In this document: in pieces, positions 9,222 to 17,398 of the stretch | Layout of the letters: every line of letters starts with the position of its first letter | Position numbering within the stretch: the stretch's first letter is position 1 | Assembly: GCF_007997005.1 (NCBI RefSeq) | Contig: NZ_VOSL01000025.1 | Span: 70,001 to 134,000, forward strand | DNA from: Lujinxingia vulgaris | Lineage (GTDB): Bacteria > Myxococcota_A > Bradymonadia > Bradymonadales > Bradymonadaceae | DNA length: 64,000 nucleotides | Direction of reading: 5' to 3' | Notes under the pieces: generated by a model | Database searches by the model: none | The model's input: only the letters and a program-made list of their open reading frames with translations | Told to the model about the DNA's origin: nothing | Position numbers and translations under genes: made by a program

Positions 9222-10493
9222 CTAGCCGGCCTGCTCCAGCAGGTTAAAGGCGATGGCGGCGCCGGCCAGGTGGCCCGTGGTCCAGGCGTTCTGGAAGTTG
9301 AAGCCGCCGGTGACGCCATCCACATCGAGAAGTTCGCCGGCGATAAAGGCGCCGGGGCAGATCCGGCTCTCCATGGTGCGCATGTCCACGTCGTCGGTGG
9401 GGACGCCGCCGGCGGTGACGAACTCATCTTTGTGGGTGCTCTTGCCGGTGACCTCAAAGGTCGCGTCGGTGAGCTGAGCGATGAGCGCGTCGCGGGGGCC
9501 GGCCTGGAGTGTGGCCCAGGTCTGCTGCTCGTCGATGCGGGCGGCGGCCACCAGGCGCTGCCAGAGGCGCCGGGGGATGGCGTCGAATGGCGAGCGGGTG
9601 TGCACATGGCGCGTGCCCGCCCGGGCGCGAAGTGTGGCGAAGGTAGGCGAGGGATCGTCGCCGTGGAGCCAGTCGACGCGGAGCGTAAACGTGTAGTCGA
9701 GCGCGTGCAGCTTGCGTGCGCCCCAGGCCGAGAGCTTTAAGATCGCCGGGGCGCTAAAACCCCGGTGGGTGATCAGCAGCGGCCCCTCATTTTTCAGATC
9801 CGCCTCGTCGATGCGCACACCCACCGGATCGACGGCAAGTCCCTGCAGATCGCGGATGCGCCAGTCGTCGACGTGGAAGGTAAAAAGCGAGGGAACGGGC
9901 TCAATGAGTTTGTGGCCGAGCTGTCTGGCGAGCTCGGCACCGGCGCCGGCGCGAGCCCCCCCGGTGGCCAGCACCAGGTAGCGCGTGCGCAGCGTCTCAC
10001 CGCCCTTTAAACACACCTCAAAGCGAGTTTGCGTCGTATCGGCATCATTGAAGGCCTCGACCGAGCGCACCGCCGCGCGGGTGCGCACGTTGACGCCGGC
10101 GGCGTCGGCGGCACCTCGCAGCACATCGATCACCGACTGCGAGGTGTTGGAGGTGGGGAACATGCGGCCGTCAGCTTCGGTCTTCAGCTCCAGGCCATGC
10201 TCGGCGAACCAGGCGACGGTCTCGGTGACGCCGAAGCGGTGCAGCGGGCCGATCAGCGCTTTGTTACCCCGGGGGTAATTCGTGGCCATGCGCTTCGCAT
10301 CGAAACAATGGTGGGTCACGTTGCAGCGACCGCCCCCGGAGATGCGCACTTTATCGAGCACCCGCGAGGACTTCTCCAGGATGAGCACCCGGGGTGAGGC
10401 GCCATAAAGCGCGCTCTGCTCCGCGCAGGTGATCGCGGCGTAGAAGCCAGCGGCCCCCCCGCCGATGACGATCAGGTCGTATGTTTGAGACAT
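9222..10493 (-). CDS. BaiN/HI0933-family FAD-dependent oxidoreductase
   Basis: This protein of about 423 residues has the FAD-binding dinucleotide motif YDLIVIGGGAAG at its start, the family signature SGGGRCNVTH, and a C-terminal TGGFNFQNAWTTG motif that closes the FAD site. The family contains BaiN of bile-acid-degrading clostridia and many uncharacterised flavoproteins; the reaction here is unknown. The start is set at 10493 because the Rossmann strand begins four residues later. An in-frame ATG 30 bases upstream would add MHICGPMRAA. Neither start has a strong ribosome binding site. Confidence 0.9.
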   Translation of the reverse strand: MSQTYDLIVIGGGAAGFYAAITCAEQSALYGASPRVLILEKSSRVLDKVRISGGGRCNVTHHCFDAKRMATNYPRGNKALIGPLHRFGVTETVAWFAEHGLELKTEADGRMFPTSNTSQSVIDVLRGAADAAGVNVRTRAAVRSVEAFNDADTTQTRFEVCLKGGETLRTRYLVLATGGARAGAGAELARQLGHKLIEPVPSLFTFHVDDWRIRDLQGLAVDPVGVRIDEADLKNEGPLLITHRGFSAPAILKLSAWGARKLHALDYTFTLRVDWLHGDDPSPTFATLRARAGTRHVHTRSPFDAIPRRLWQRLVAAARIDEQQTWATLQAGPRDALIAQLTDATFEVTGKSTHKDEFVTAGGVPTDDVDMRTMESRICPGAFIAGELLDVDGVTGGFNFQNAWTTGHLAGAAIAFNLLEQAG

Positions 10494-10570
10494 GGCAGCA
10501 CGCATCGGCCCGCAGATGTGCAACGCGCGTCTGCAGAGCCGTCTTCAGGCAGGGGAGGGGGCAGCGGGGT

Positions 10571-11401
10571 TCAGGCCGGTGGAGTCGCGTCGCGATCGTC
10601 GCGAAGCTCGATGCCCAGCATCGTGCCCCCTACCACAGCCACCGGCATCACCAAAAGGTTGACCACCGGGATGAGCATCAAGAGCGCGCTCCCCACGCCG
10701 AAGCCGCCCGCGAGATCGATCTGGGCGCGCACCCGACCGATCTTCTCCCTGAGCGAGAAGCCCTGCCGGTCGAGTGCGGCGTCGCTGTACTCAAACGATA
10801 AGAAGACCGCGCTGACGGCGGTCCCCAGCACCGTGTTGAGCAGGCTCCCCAGCCCCGGGATCAGGTGCAGAAAGAGAAGGGGGATGATGCAGGCCAGGTA
10901 GGCGATAAGCGTGATCAGGCTGATGGCGATCGAGCGCAGGATGCCCCGCACCAGCGACTCCCCGTCGCGGGCGTTGGCGACCGTGCCGCAGAGCTCCCGC
11001 TCGGTGATCACCGAGAGCTGATCGTTAAAGGGGCTGGCGACGACGCCGGCGGCCATCAGCACCGCGAAGTAGGAGAGCACCACCGAGGCCAGGAGCACCA
11101 CGCCGAGCACGGCGTACCAGACGACTTTGAGCCAGGTGGCCTCGGGCTGCGCCCACAGCCAGCCTAAGAGTTCCGGGGCGTTCATCAGCAGGGCGGCCGC
11201 CGTGATCACAAAGAGCACGATGTTGATCAGCGCCGGGATGATCATCCAGGGCCACATCTTTGGGTGAGCGGCGATAAAGCGCACCGCCTTGAGCGGGATC
11301 TTGATGCCACCGAAGAAGCGGCGCATGCCCGATTGGCCGCGCAGCGCGCGCAGATCGTCGAGGACGGTCGGGTCGGCGAGGGCGTCGGTGGCAGGTTGCA
11401 T
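10571..11401 (-). CDS. EI24/CysZ-family inner-membrane protein
   Basis: This protein of about 276 residues has several hydrophobic segments (for example WMIIPALINIVLFVITAAALL and VVLLASVVLSYFAVLMAAGVV) and a late EYSDAALDRQGFSLREK segment typical of the EI24 domain. CysZ, the best-known bacterial member, imports sulfate, but no sulfur-assimilation gene is nearby and the substrate here is open. The start at 11401 is preferred: the longer frame to 11539 would add 46 non-conserved residues and overlap the divergent gene at 11513. Confidence 0.85.
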   Translation of the reverse strand: MQPATDALADPTVLDDLRALRGQSGMRRFFGGIKIPLKAVRFIAAHPKMWPWMIIPALINIVLFVITAAALLMNAPELLGWLWAQPEATWLKVVWYAVLGVVLLASVVLSYFAVLMAAGVVASPFNDQLSVITERELCGTVANARDGESLVRGILRSIAISLITLIAYLACIIPLLFLHLIPGLGSLLNTVLGTAVSAVFLSFEYSDAALDRQGFSLREKIGRVRAQIDLAGGFGVGSALLMLIPVVNLLVMPVAVVGGTMLGIELRDDRDATPPA

Positions 11402-11512
11402 GGCAGGACTCGTGGTGGTGTGAGAGCGGATGGGGATGTAGGGAGATGGCCGGTGTGTGCGCATCTTCAACACGGACGACGCGTATGTCGATGACTTCAG
11501 CAAGGACCACGC

Positions 11513-12415
11513 ATGAGGCCGACCATGATTCAATTGCAAGGTGCAGTCTACCCGGTGCGCGATCTTAAGAGAGCCGCGCGATGGTATCAGGAATGGCTCG
11601 AGTGCTCACCTGCGGCGGAGGGGCGCTCCGAGGTGCGCTTTGAGACCGCGACGGGCGAACTTCTTCTCGTCGAGCTCGTCGATGGTCGCCCGGAGCGCAA
11701 CCCGGCGAGTTGTGGCGCTCGGTGGCAGACCGCGGATGTTCGGGCGGCCTGGGAGCGGCTGCTGAAGCTCGGTGCCGATGAGGTCGAGGCTCCCCGCATG
11801 CGCGAGGATGGCGTGTGGGTCGGTATCGCGTGCGACCCCTTCGGCAACCGCTTAAACCTCGTGGAGGGAGCAGGCGCGCAGGGGCCTTTGAGGATCGCGG
11901 CCTCAGGGGAGTCGTCGCGGGCCATTGAGGTGGAGCGCATCATCTCGGCCCCGCGCACCCGCGTCTGGCGAGCCTGGACCCGCCAGGAGGAGCTGGGTGC
12001 GTGGTTCGGCAGCGACGCCCACGTGGAGCTGCGGGTGGGCGGCCCCTTCGAGATCTACATGCTGGCAGAGCCTGCCGGGCTTCGCGGCAGCGAGGGCTGC
12101 CGGGTGCTCAGCTACCTGGAAGAGCGCATGCTCAGCTTTAGCTGGAACGCGCCGCCCGATCATTCCACGCGTGACTGGCAGACCCGGGTGGTGGTGGAGC
12201 TCTCGGATATCGACAGCGTCAAGGCGGTCACCCGCGTGCGCCTCACCCACACCGGCTGGCCGCGTGCAACGGGCGACGAGGCGCAAAACGACGCCGCGCC
12301 GGGAGAGCCCGACGCGGCGGAGTGGGACGCGACCTTTGCATATTTTCAGCGGGCCTGGCCCAGGGTGATGACCTCCCTGGAGCGTCATCTCAGCCGGGCG
12401 ACCGGCCACCACTGA
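11513..12415 (+). CDS. VOC domain fused to AHSA1/SRPBCC domain
   Basis: This 300-residue protein has two unrelated small-ligand folds. Residues 5-125 are a VOC module (start GAVYPVRDLKRAARWYQEWL, end DPFGNRLNLVEG with a candidate metal Glu). Residues 140-300 are an AHSA1-type SRPBCC domain (VERIISAPRTRVWRAWT, later LGAWFG, ending in WPRVMTSLERHL). In other bacteria the two usually occur as separate, often adjacent genes. The start may be 11513 (AGGA 7-10 bases upstream) or the second ATG at 11525. Function unknown; such pairs are often linked to resistance or detoxification. Confidence 0.85.
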   Translation: MRPTMIQLQGAVYPVRDLKRAARWYQEWLECSPAAEGRSEVRFETATGELLLVELVDGRPERNPASCGARWQTADVRAAWERLLKLGADEVEAPRMREDGVWVGIACDPFGNRLNLVEGAGAQGPLRIAASGESSRAIEVERIISAPRTRVWRAWTRQEELGAWFGSDAHVELRVGGPFEIYMLAEPAGLRGSEGCRVLSYLEERMLSFSWNAPPDHSTRDWQTRVVVELSDIDSVKAVTRVRLTHTGWPRATGDEAQNDAAPGEPDAAEWDATFAYFQRAWPRVMTSLERHLSRATGHH

Positions 12416-12424
12416 GTACGCGAT

Positions 12425-13996
12425 TTAACCGTTGTAACAGGTCCCGGCCGAGGGCCAGTGGCAGCATTGCCCTGGGCCATCGGGGTTGTCCGCGCAGTTT
12501 GAGATCTGGCAGGTGTAACACTTCAGCGTGCGTTGTTGTCCACAGCTGTCGGTGACGGTGTGTTGGTCGCAGCGGTAGGGGTAGGCCGCGCAGAGGTCTT
12601 CATCTCTCTCGGGGCGGCAGCAGGTCAGATCGGGGGCGCAGACGTTCTGGCCGTTGCAGGCGTTCGCGCCGCCGCAGTCCACAGTTCGGGTCGCACCGCA
12701 GTTGTCGACGTAGTCAACGAGGGTGCCGCACTCGGCGCCCTCGGCCTGACAGATGTCGTTATCACTCTGGGGCTGGCAGGATTCGCACTGGTTGGTTTCG
12801 TTGCAGATGTCGCCGTTTGTGCAATCGCCACATTGAATCGTGCGGGGCTGACCGCAATTATCCGCGGCCAACTCCAGGGTGCCGCATTGCGCTCCTTCGT
12901 CGGTGCAGTAGGTCTCGTCGGGGATGGGGTTGCAGACGCATTGATTGTCCAGCGAGCAGCTAGCGCCAGTGCCGGTGCATGAGCCGCAGTCGATGTTGCG
13001 GAGGTCGCCGCAGTTGTTTTGCGCCGAACGCATGCCACACTCGGCGTTGTTGCGAGCACAGAAGGCTTCCTCGGACTCCGGTGCGCAGTGGCACTGGTTC
13101 TGAGCGTTGCAGGACTCGCCAGTGCCGGTGCAGCCGCCGCAATTGAGTGTGCGCTCCTCACCGCAATTGTCGGTCACGGTGAGGGGGCCGCACTGTGCGG
13201 ATTCTTGCTCGCAGAGGTCCTCTTCGGAGAGGGGCGTGCAGACGCAGAGGTTGTCGAGGGTGCAGATCTCCCCGGTGCCGGTGCAGCTGTCACAGTTGAT
13301 CTCGCGGGTCTGGCCGCAGCCGTCGACCACGGTGCGCGTGCCGCACTCCAGGCTGTTTTGCTCGCAGAGCTCACTGACCGATTCGCCGGGGCAGGTGCAG
13401 CGGTTGTCTTCGCCGCAGATGTATCCCTCCTCACAGTCGCCGCAGGTGACGGTGCGCTCCTCGCCACAGTTGTCCGGGGCGATGACCGTGCCGCAGTCGG
13501 CGGCCAGACGCGCGCAGAAGGCGTCGTTCTCTTCGGGCTGGCAGACGCAGGTGCCGCTCTCGCAGAGCTCGTCGTCTTCGCAGGTTCCGCAGGTGATGGA
13601 GCGTTGCGTGCCGCAGCGATCGACGACCTCCAGCGGGCCGCAGCTCAGCACGGCCTCGTCGCAGAGCTCCTGCTCGGTGGGCGCTTCGCAGCCGGTGTCG
13701 GTGTCGGGAAGATCGGTGTCGGTATCGGGAAGATCGGTGTCGGTATCGGGAAGATCGGTGTCGGCGTCAGGGAGATCGGTGTCGGTATCGGGCGTACCGA
13801 TGTCGAGATCGTCGACCGCCACCCAGAAGCCATTCTGGCAGGTGGCGCCGTCGCGCGTTTCGCCCTCGTTCTCGCAACGAACCTCCGAGAAACTTGCGGG
13901 CTCAAAGGAGCAGGCCGCGAATCCGAGCAGTGTGAGCAGGCTCAGAGTGCGCAGGACGCGGGTGAGCGGGCGATATTGGGGGGTGAGATTCGACAC
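12425..13996 (-). CDS. Lipoprotein with eight tandem cysteine-rich repeats
   Basis: This protein of about 523 residues begins with a lipoprotein signal (RTLSLLTLLGFAAC). A Thr/Asp/Pro-rich spacer follows, encoded by four 21-bp repeats (LPDTDTD). Then come eight units of about 50 residues. Each carries, in order, Cys-x6-Cys-Gly, Asp-x-Cys-Gly-x-x-Arg-Thr, Cys-Gly-x-Cys, Cys-x5-Cys-x-Cys or close variants. The last unit is diverged. The spacing suggests small disulfide-bonded surface modules, perhaps for adhesion or binding. A GTG at 13996 with GGAG 7 bases before it gives a compact signal peptide and is preferred to the ATG at 14020. Function unknown. Confidence 0.85.
   Translation of the reverse strand: MSNLTPQYRPLTRVLRTLSLLTLLGFAACSFEPASFSEVRCENEGETRDGATCQNGFWVAVDDLDIGTPDTDTDLPDADTDLPDTDTDLPDTDTDLPDTDTGCEAPTEQELCDEAVLSCGPLEVVDRCGTQRSITCGTCEDDELCESGTCVCQPEENDAFCARLAADCGTVIAPDNCGEERTVTCGDCEEGYICGEDNRCTCPGESVSELCEQNSLECGTRTVVDGCGQTREINCDSCTGTGEICTLDNLCVCTPLSEEDLCEQESAQCGPLTVTDNCGEERTLNCGGCTGTGESCNAQNQCHCAPESEEAFCARNNAECGMRSAQNNCGDLRNIDCGSCTGTGASCSLDNQCVCNPIPDETYCTDEGAQCGTLELAADNCGQPRTIQCGDCTNGDICNETNQCESCQPQSDNDICQAEGAECGTLVDYVDNCGATRTVDCGGANACNGQNVCAPDLTCCRPERDEDLCAAYPYRCDQHTVTDSCGQQRTLKCYTCQISNCADNPDGPGQCCHWPSAGTCYNG
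13694..13777 (-). repeat. Four 21-bp in-frame tandem repeats (Asp/Thr/Pro linker)
   Basis: Units at 13694, 13715, 13736 and 13757 encode LPDTDTD or close variants, followed by a partial fifth copy to about 13798. The middle two are identical. The unit length is a multiple of three, so copy-number change would lengthen or shorten the linker between lipid anchor and cysteine-rich domain without shifting the frame. Confidence 0.9.
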
Positions 13997-14143
13997 AGCG
14001 AGCTCCGAGGCAGTTGGCACGCGCGGCGCAAGAACACAGAAAGCGTAGAACGTGCTCTAAGGCTAGCGCGAGATGCCGCCGATGCCAACGATGCTCGCAA
14101 TGTCCGCACCCGCCGGATGTTTTCGGCGGCCGCTTCCGACCAC

Positions 14144-14854
14144 TCAGGGCTCGACAGCGCACCCATCATCGGTGCAGGCGGCGTCGTCGGAGGGAGCGGG
14201 GGCGTCGCCGGGAGAGGATTGCAGGGCTTCCTGCAACACCTGCAGGAAGGTGGCCGGTGGTTGAGCGCCGCTGATGCCGACGCGGCGATCAATGACAAAG
14301 AAGGGGACGCCCCGAATGCCCAGCTCGCTTGCGAGCGCCTCATCGTCGCGGACCGCCCGGGAGGTGGCCTCATCATGCAGTGCGGCTTCGGCGTCACCGC
14401 GCTCCAGGCCAACCTCGTCGGCCAGGGGGAGCAGGACCTCGGAGTCTCCGATGGCTTTGCCTTCGGTGAAGTAGGCTTTCAGGAAGCGCTCTTTCATCGC
14501 GTCGCCCAGGCCTTTCTCTTGCGCGAGGTGAATGAGGCGGTGGGCGTTGAAGGTGTTGCCGCTTTTTGCAGCGTCGAGGTCAAACGCCAGGCCCTCGTCG
14601 CGGGCGGCGTCGCTGACCTGGGTTTGAATCTCGCGGGCGCGCGCCACGCTCATGCCGTACTTTTTAGCGAGGTGCTCGACCATCGGTTCGGTGCGCTGCT
14701 GCGGCGCGCCCGGGTCGAGCTCAAAGCTGCGCCAGGCGATGTTCACCTCGACCTCGGGGTGGGCGTTGCGGAAGTCGGAAAGCGCGCTCTCGAAGCGGCG
14801 CTTTCCGATGTAGCACCAGGGGCAGACGACGTCGGACCAGATCTCGATCAGCAT
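14144..14854 (-). CDS. DsbA-family oxidoreductase, FrnE-like
   Basis: This 236-residue protein has a thioredoxin fold with an active-site CPWC (Cys11-Cys14) directly after the first strand (IEIWSDVVCPWCYIGKRRFE) and a cis-proline-containing GIRGVPFFVID late in the chain. This is the layout of FrnE and the HCCA-isomerase/DsbA group. There is no signal peptide, so it should act in the cytoplasm, as FrnE does in thiol-redox stress. The C-terminus ends with a Cys-containing Asp-rich tail (DDAACTDDGCAVEP), reminiscent of a second redox pair. The rsgA gene lies 24 bases upstream on the same strand, so the two may be one operon. Confidence 0.92.
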   Translation of the reverse strand: MLIEIWSDVVCPWCYIGKRRFESALSDFRNAHPEVEVNIAWRSFELDPGAPQQRTEPMVEHLAKKYGMSVARAREIQTQVSDAARDEGLAFDLDAAKSGNTFNAHRLIHLAQEKGLGDAMKERFLKAYFTEGKAIGDSEVLLPLADEVGLERGDAEAALHDEATSRAVRDDEALASELGIRGVPFFVIDRRVGISGAQPPATFLQVLQEALQSSPGDAPAPSDDAACTDDGCAVEP

Positions 14855-14878
14855 AGGGTTCTCGGGAGTGTGGGGAGC

Positions 14879-16012
14879 TTAGCGATCCCAGTGTTTTCGG
14901 CGCGAGCCTTTGCGGGTGCGGAGTTTGTTTTGTTTGCCGCGCTCGCGCCGGGCGTTGAGGCGCTCGGTGCTCTCGGCGGCCAGCGCTTCGGTCTCAGCGA
15001 GCTCTTCGAGCGCGCGCAGGTAGCGGGCGTAGCGATCTTCGTCGATGGTCTCATCGTCGAGGGCCGCGAGCAGGCCGCAGCCCGGCTCGTCGACGTGGGT
15101 GCAGTCGCGGAAGTGGCAGGATTCGGTGGCGGCGTGAATCTCGGGAAAGAGCTTTGCGACGCCGTCGCGGGCGTCCCACAGGCCGAACTCACGCATGCCG
15201 GGCGTGTCGATGATGAGCGCGCCGCCGGGCGCGCGCCAGAGCTCGCGACGGGTGGTGGTGTGGCGGCCGCGGTCGTCGGTGTGGCGCACATCACCGGTGG
15301 CAAGGCGGTCGGTCTGCAGAATGCGGTTGGCCAGGGTGGATTTGCCCACGCCGGAGGAGCCCACAAGCGCCACCGAGGATCCCGGGCGCAGGTAGGGCTC
15401 AAGCGTGTCGATGCCGCCCGGTTCCAGCGCACAGGTAAAGAGGACAGGCACGTCGATGCCGAGCTCTTTGAGCAGCGCGTCGATCTCAGCGCGGTCGTGC
15501 TCGCGGTCAATCTTGTTGATGACGATCACGGGCGCAATGTCGGCGGCGAGGCTCCCGATGAGGTAGCGCTCCAGACGGCCCAGGTTGAGATCGAAGCCGA
15601 TGGCGGTGACGATGAAGAGGTAATCCAGGTTGCAGACCACGACCTGGGCGCGGCCCTGGCGGCCCGAGGCGCGACGCAGGAGCGCGCTCCTTCTTGGCAA
15701 GACCTCGGTGATGCCTGGCGTGCCCTCGCGCACTACCAGCGCGACCCAGTCGCCGACGGCAGGCTGGGCGGTGGAGTCGAGCTCGGTGCCTTCGAGCCTG
15801 GCAAGCGTGGGGGCGTCGATGGCGGCGGCGTTCTCCACCACAAAAAAGCCACCGCGCTCCACCGAGGCCACCCGCGCCGGGCGGGTGTCGGGGCTGGCCA
15901 GGCGTAAAAAGTCGGCCTCCAGCGTGTCGTTCCAGCCGAGCTCCAGAAGTCCCTCGCGCTGCTCCGGGGTAACTCGCAGCGCCGCGTTGGCTGTGGGGTC
16001 GTGTTCGGTCAT
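14879..16012 (-). CDS. rsgA: Ribosome small-subunit-dependent GTPase A
   Basis: This 377-residue circularly permuted GTPase matures the 30S subunit. The G motifs appear in the permuted order: NKID (G4), then the P-loop GSSGVGKST (G1), then DTPG (G3). An N-terminal OB-fold region and a C-terminal zinc-binding stretch with CHFRDCTHVDEPGCG complete the family architecture. The basic tail (KQNKLRTRKGSRRKHW) probably contacts rRNA. The gene is slightly longer than E. coli RsgA, mostly at the N-terminus. It lies 24 bases upstream of the FrnE-like gene on the same strand. Confidence 0.96.
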   Translation of the reverse strand: MTEHDPTANAALRVTPEQREGLLELGWNDTLEADFLRLASPDTRPARVASVERGGFFVVENAAAIDAPTLARLEGTELDSTAQPAVGDWVALVVREGTPGITEVLPRRSALLRRASGRQGRAQVVVCNLDYLFIVTAIGFDLNLGRLERYLIGSLAADIAPVIVINKIDREHDRAEIDALLKELGIDVPVLFTCALEPGGIDTLEPYLRPGSSVALVGSSGVGKSTLANRILQTDRLATGDVRHTDDRGRHTTTRRELWRAPGGALIIDTPGMREFGLWDARDGVAKLFPEIHAATESCHFRDCTHVDEPGCGLLAALDDETIDEDRYARYLRALEELAETEALAAESTERLNARRERGKQNKLRTRKGSRRKHWDR

Positions 16013-16298
16013 AGGTGCCAGGGGTGATGCGTGGTCATGGCGAGAGCGCTGCTCAGAGCGCGCCTCTCGCGTGGGTATTACGCCGTGAGCTATCGTTGAC
16101 GCCGCGTCTGCTGCGTTGGGAGCATCTCGGGCCGCGTTGCAAAGCCTCGACGATGCCTAAAGCATCGCCTGCGTTTCGCGCCTTGCCCGAGAAGCTCTCA
16201 ACCTCGCAGCCATCGACGTCAACTTCTGCTCACGGCGTCGTAACGGCCGGCGCCGACAAACTATGCCCGACCTTCGAGAAGTCGTGAGCGGAAGCGGC

Positions 16299-17216
16299 TC
16301 AACGTGAGGTCGCGTCGTCGCGGTCTTCGGAAAAGAGCAGCTGAACGTGCTCCTCCTGACTTAAAAAATCGATCAGGGCCCGGATGCGCTGCGCCAGATG
16401 CCGGCTCGCCGGCCAGAAGAGCGAAAAACGACCGGTGGCGCTGCCGATCTCGGGCAAAACGCGGGTGAGCAGCCCGGCGCGCACGTGATCGCGCGCGAAG
16501 AAGGTGGGGACCTCTCCGATGCCCGCGCCGGCGATCAGAAGTTGCACGACCAGCCCGAAGTCGTTGACGCGCATGATGGGCTGGGGTGTGTGCGGATCGA
16601 AGACGCTGTTTCGCTCCCGCAGCATCGTCTGGTGTGCCACGACGCGGTGCGACTTCAGATCGTCAACGCTTGCCGGCGTGCCGTGTGCGTCGAGGTAGGC
16701 GGGGCTCGCGTAGAGGCCGCGCTCCACCCGGGTGAGCGGGCGGATCATCAGGCCGGTGTCGTCGGGGAGGTTGGGGCCGTGGGCGCGGATGGCGGCGTCG
16801 AAACCCTCTTCCACCAGATCGACGACGCGGTTGGTCAGCTCGATGCGAAGTTCGATGTCGGGGAAGGTCGCCTCAAAGCGGGTCATCAGCTCGGCGAAGC
16901 TGGCCATCGCCCCGAAGTCGTGGGGGGCGGTCAGCCGGAGGATGCCGGTGGGCTTGAGGGCGGTGTCGGCCAGGGCGCGCTCCACCTGGGAGAGCTCCCG
17001 GATCGCCGGCGCGCTGCGAGCGTAGAGGTGGCGTCCGTCGGCGCTGAGTGTGTTGCCCTGGTTGGAGCGGTGCACAAGCGTCACGCCGAGGGCTTCTTCG
17101 AGGCGAGCGACGCGGCGGCTGACCGTGGAGCGGGGAACGCCGAGCTCGTCGGCCGCCGCGCTCATCGTCTCGGTCTCGGCGACGACGACAAAGGTCTGCA
17201 GATCGGTGAGGTTCAT
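16299..17216 (-). CDS. LysR-family transcriptional regulator
   Basis: This 305-residue protein has the N-terminal winged helix typical of the family (MNLTDLQTFVVVAETETMSAA, then GVPRSTVSRRVARLEEALG) and a periplasmic-binding-protein-like effector domain starting near residue 90. It resembles the large group of LysR regulators annotated near oxidoreductases. No divergent target gene is present; the next gene upstream is on the same strand and ends 183 bases away after a terminator. Its target and effector cannot be assigned. The 286 bases between it and rsgA hold no supported gene. Confidence 0.95.
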   Translation of the reverse strand: MNLTDLQTFVVVAETETMSAAADELGVPRSTVSRRVARLEEALGVTLVHRSNQGNTLSADGRHLYARSAPAIRELSQVERALADTALKPTGILRLTAPHDFGAMASFAELMTRFEATFPDIELRIELTNRVVDLVEEGFDAAIRAHGPNLPDDTGLMIRPLTRVERGLYASPAYLDAHGTPASVDDLKSHRVVAHQTMLRERNSVFDPHTPQPIMRVNDFGLVVQLLIAGAGIGEVPTFFARDHVRAGLLTRVLPEIGSATGRFSLFWPASRHLAQRIRALIDFLSQEEHVQLLFSEDRDDATSR

Positions 17217-17340
17217 CGCGTGCTCCGTCCGGGGCAGTGAGAGAGAAGGGGGAAGGGGAGCCGGGGGCGGAAAGGGTGCAAAAGAGCAGGGGGCGCGTCA
17301 ACGTCGGGGAGGTCGGGCGTAAGGCCGGGTGGGGGCCATG

Positions 17341-17373
17341 AAAAAACCGCCGGGCGGGGCGCGGCGGTTTTTT
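17341..17373 (-). terminator. Bidirectional terminator after the thiamine-diphosphate enzyme gene
   Basis: AAAAAACCGCCG (17341-17352) pairs with CGGCGGTTTTTT (17362-17373) around a 9-nt loop. Read on the minus strand it gives a GC stem followed by six T residues, 25 bases past the stop codon at 17399. Confidence 0.85.
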
Positions 17374-17398
17374 CATGCGTCCGATGATCCCGTCCGGC

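Noticed and set aside
13019-15907. 962-residue plus-strand open frame
   Set aside because: It crosses three real minus-strand genes (Cys-repeat lipoprotein, FrnE-like, RsgA) and resembles no protein; it is a shadow.
16013-16298. Plus-strand 90-residue open frame between rsgA and the LysR gene
   Set aside because: No ribosome binding site, no recognisable protein, composition like non-coding sequence.
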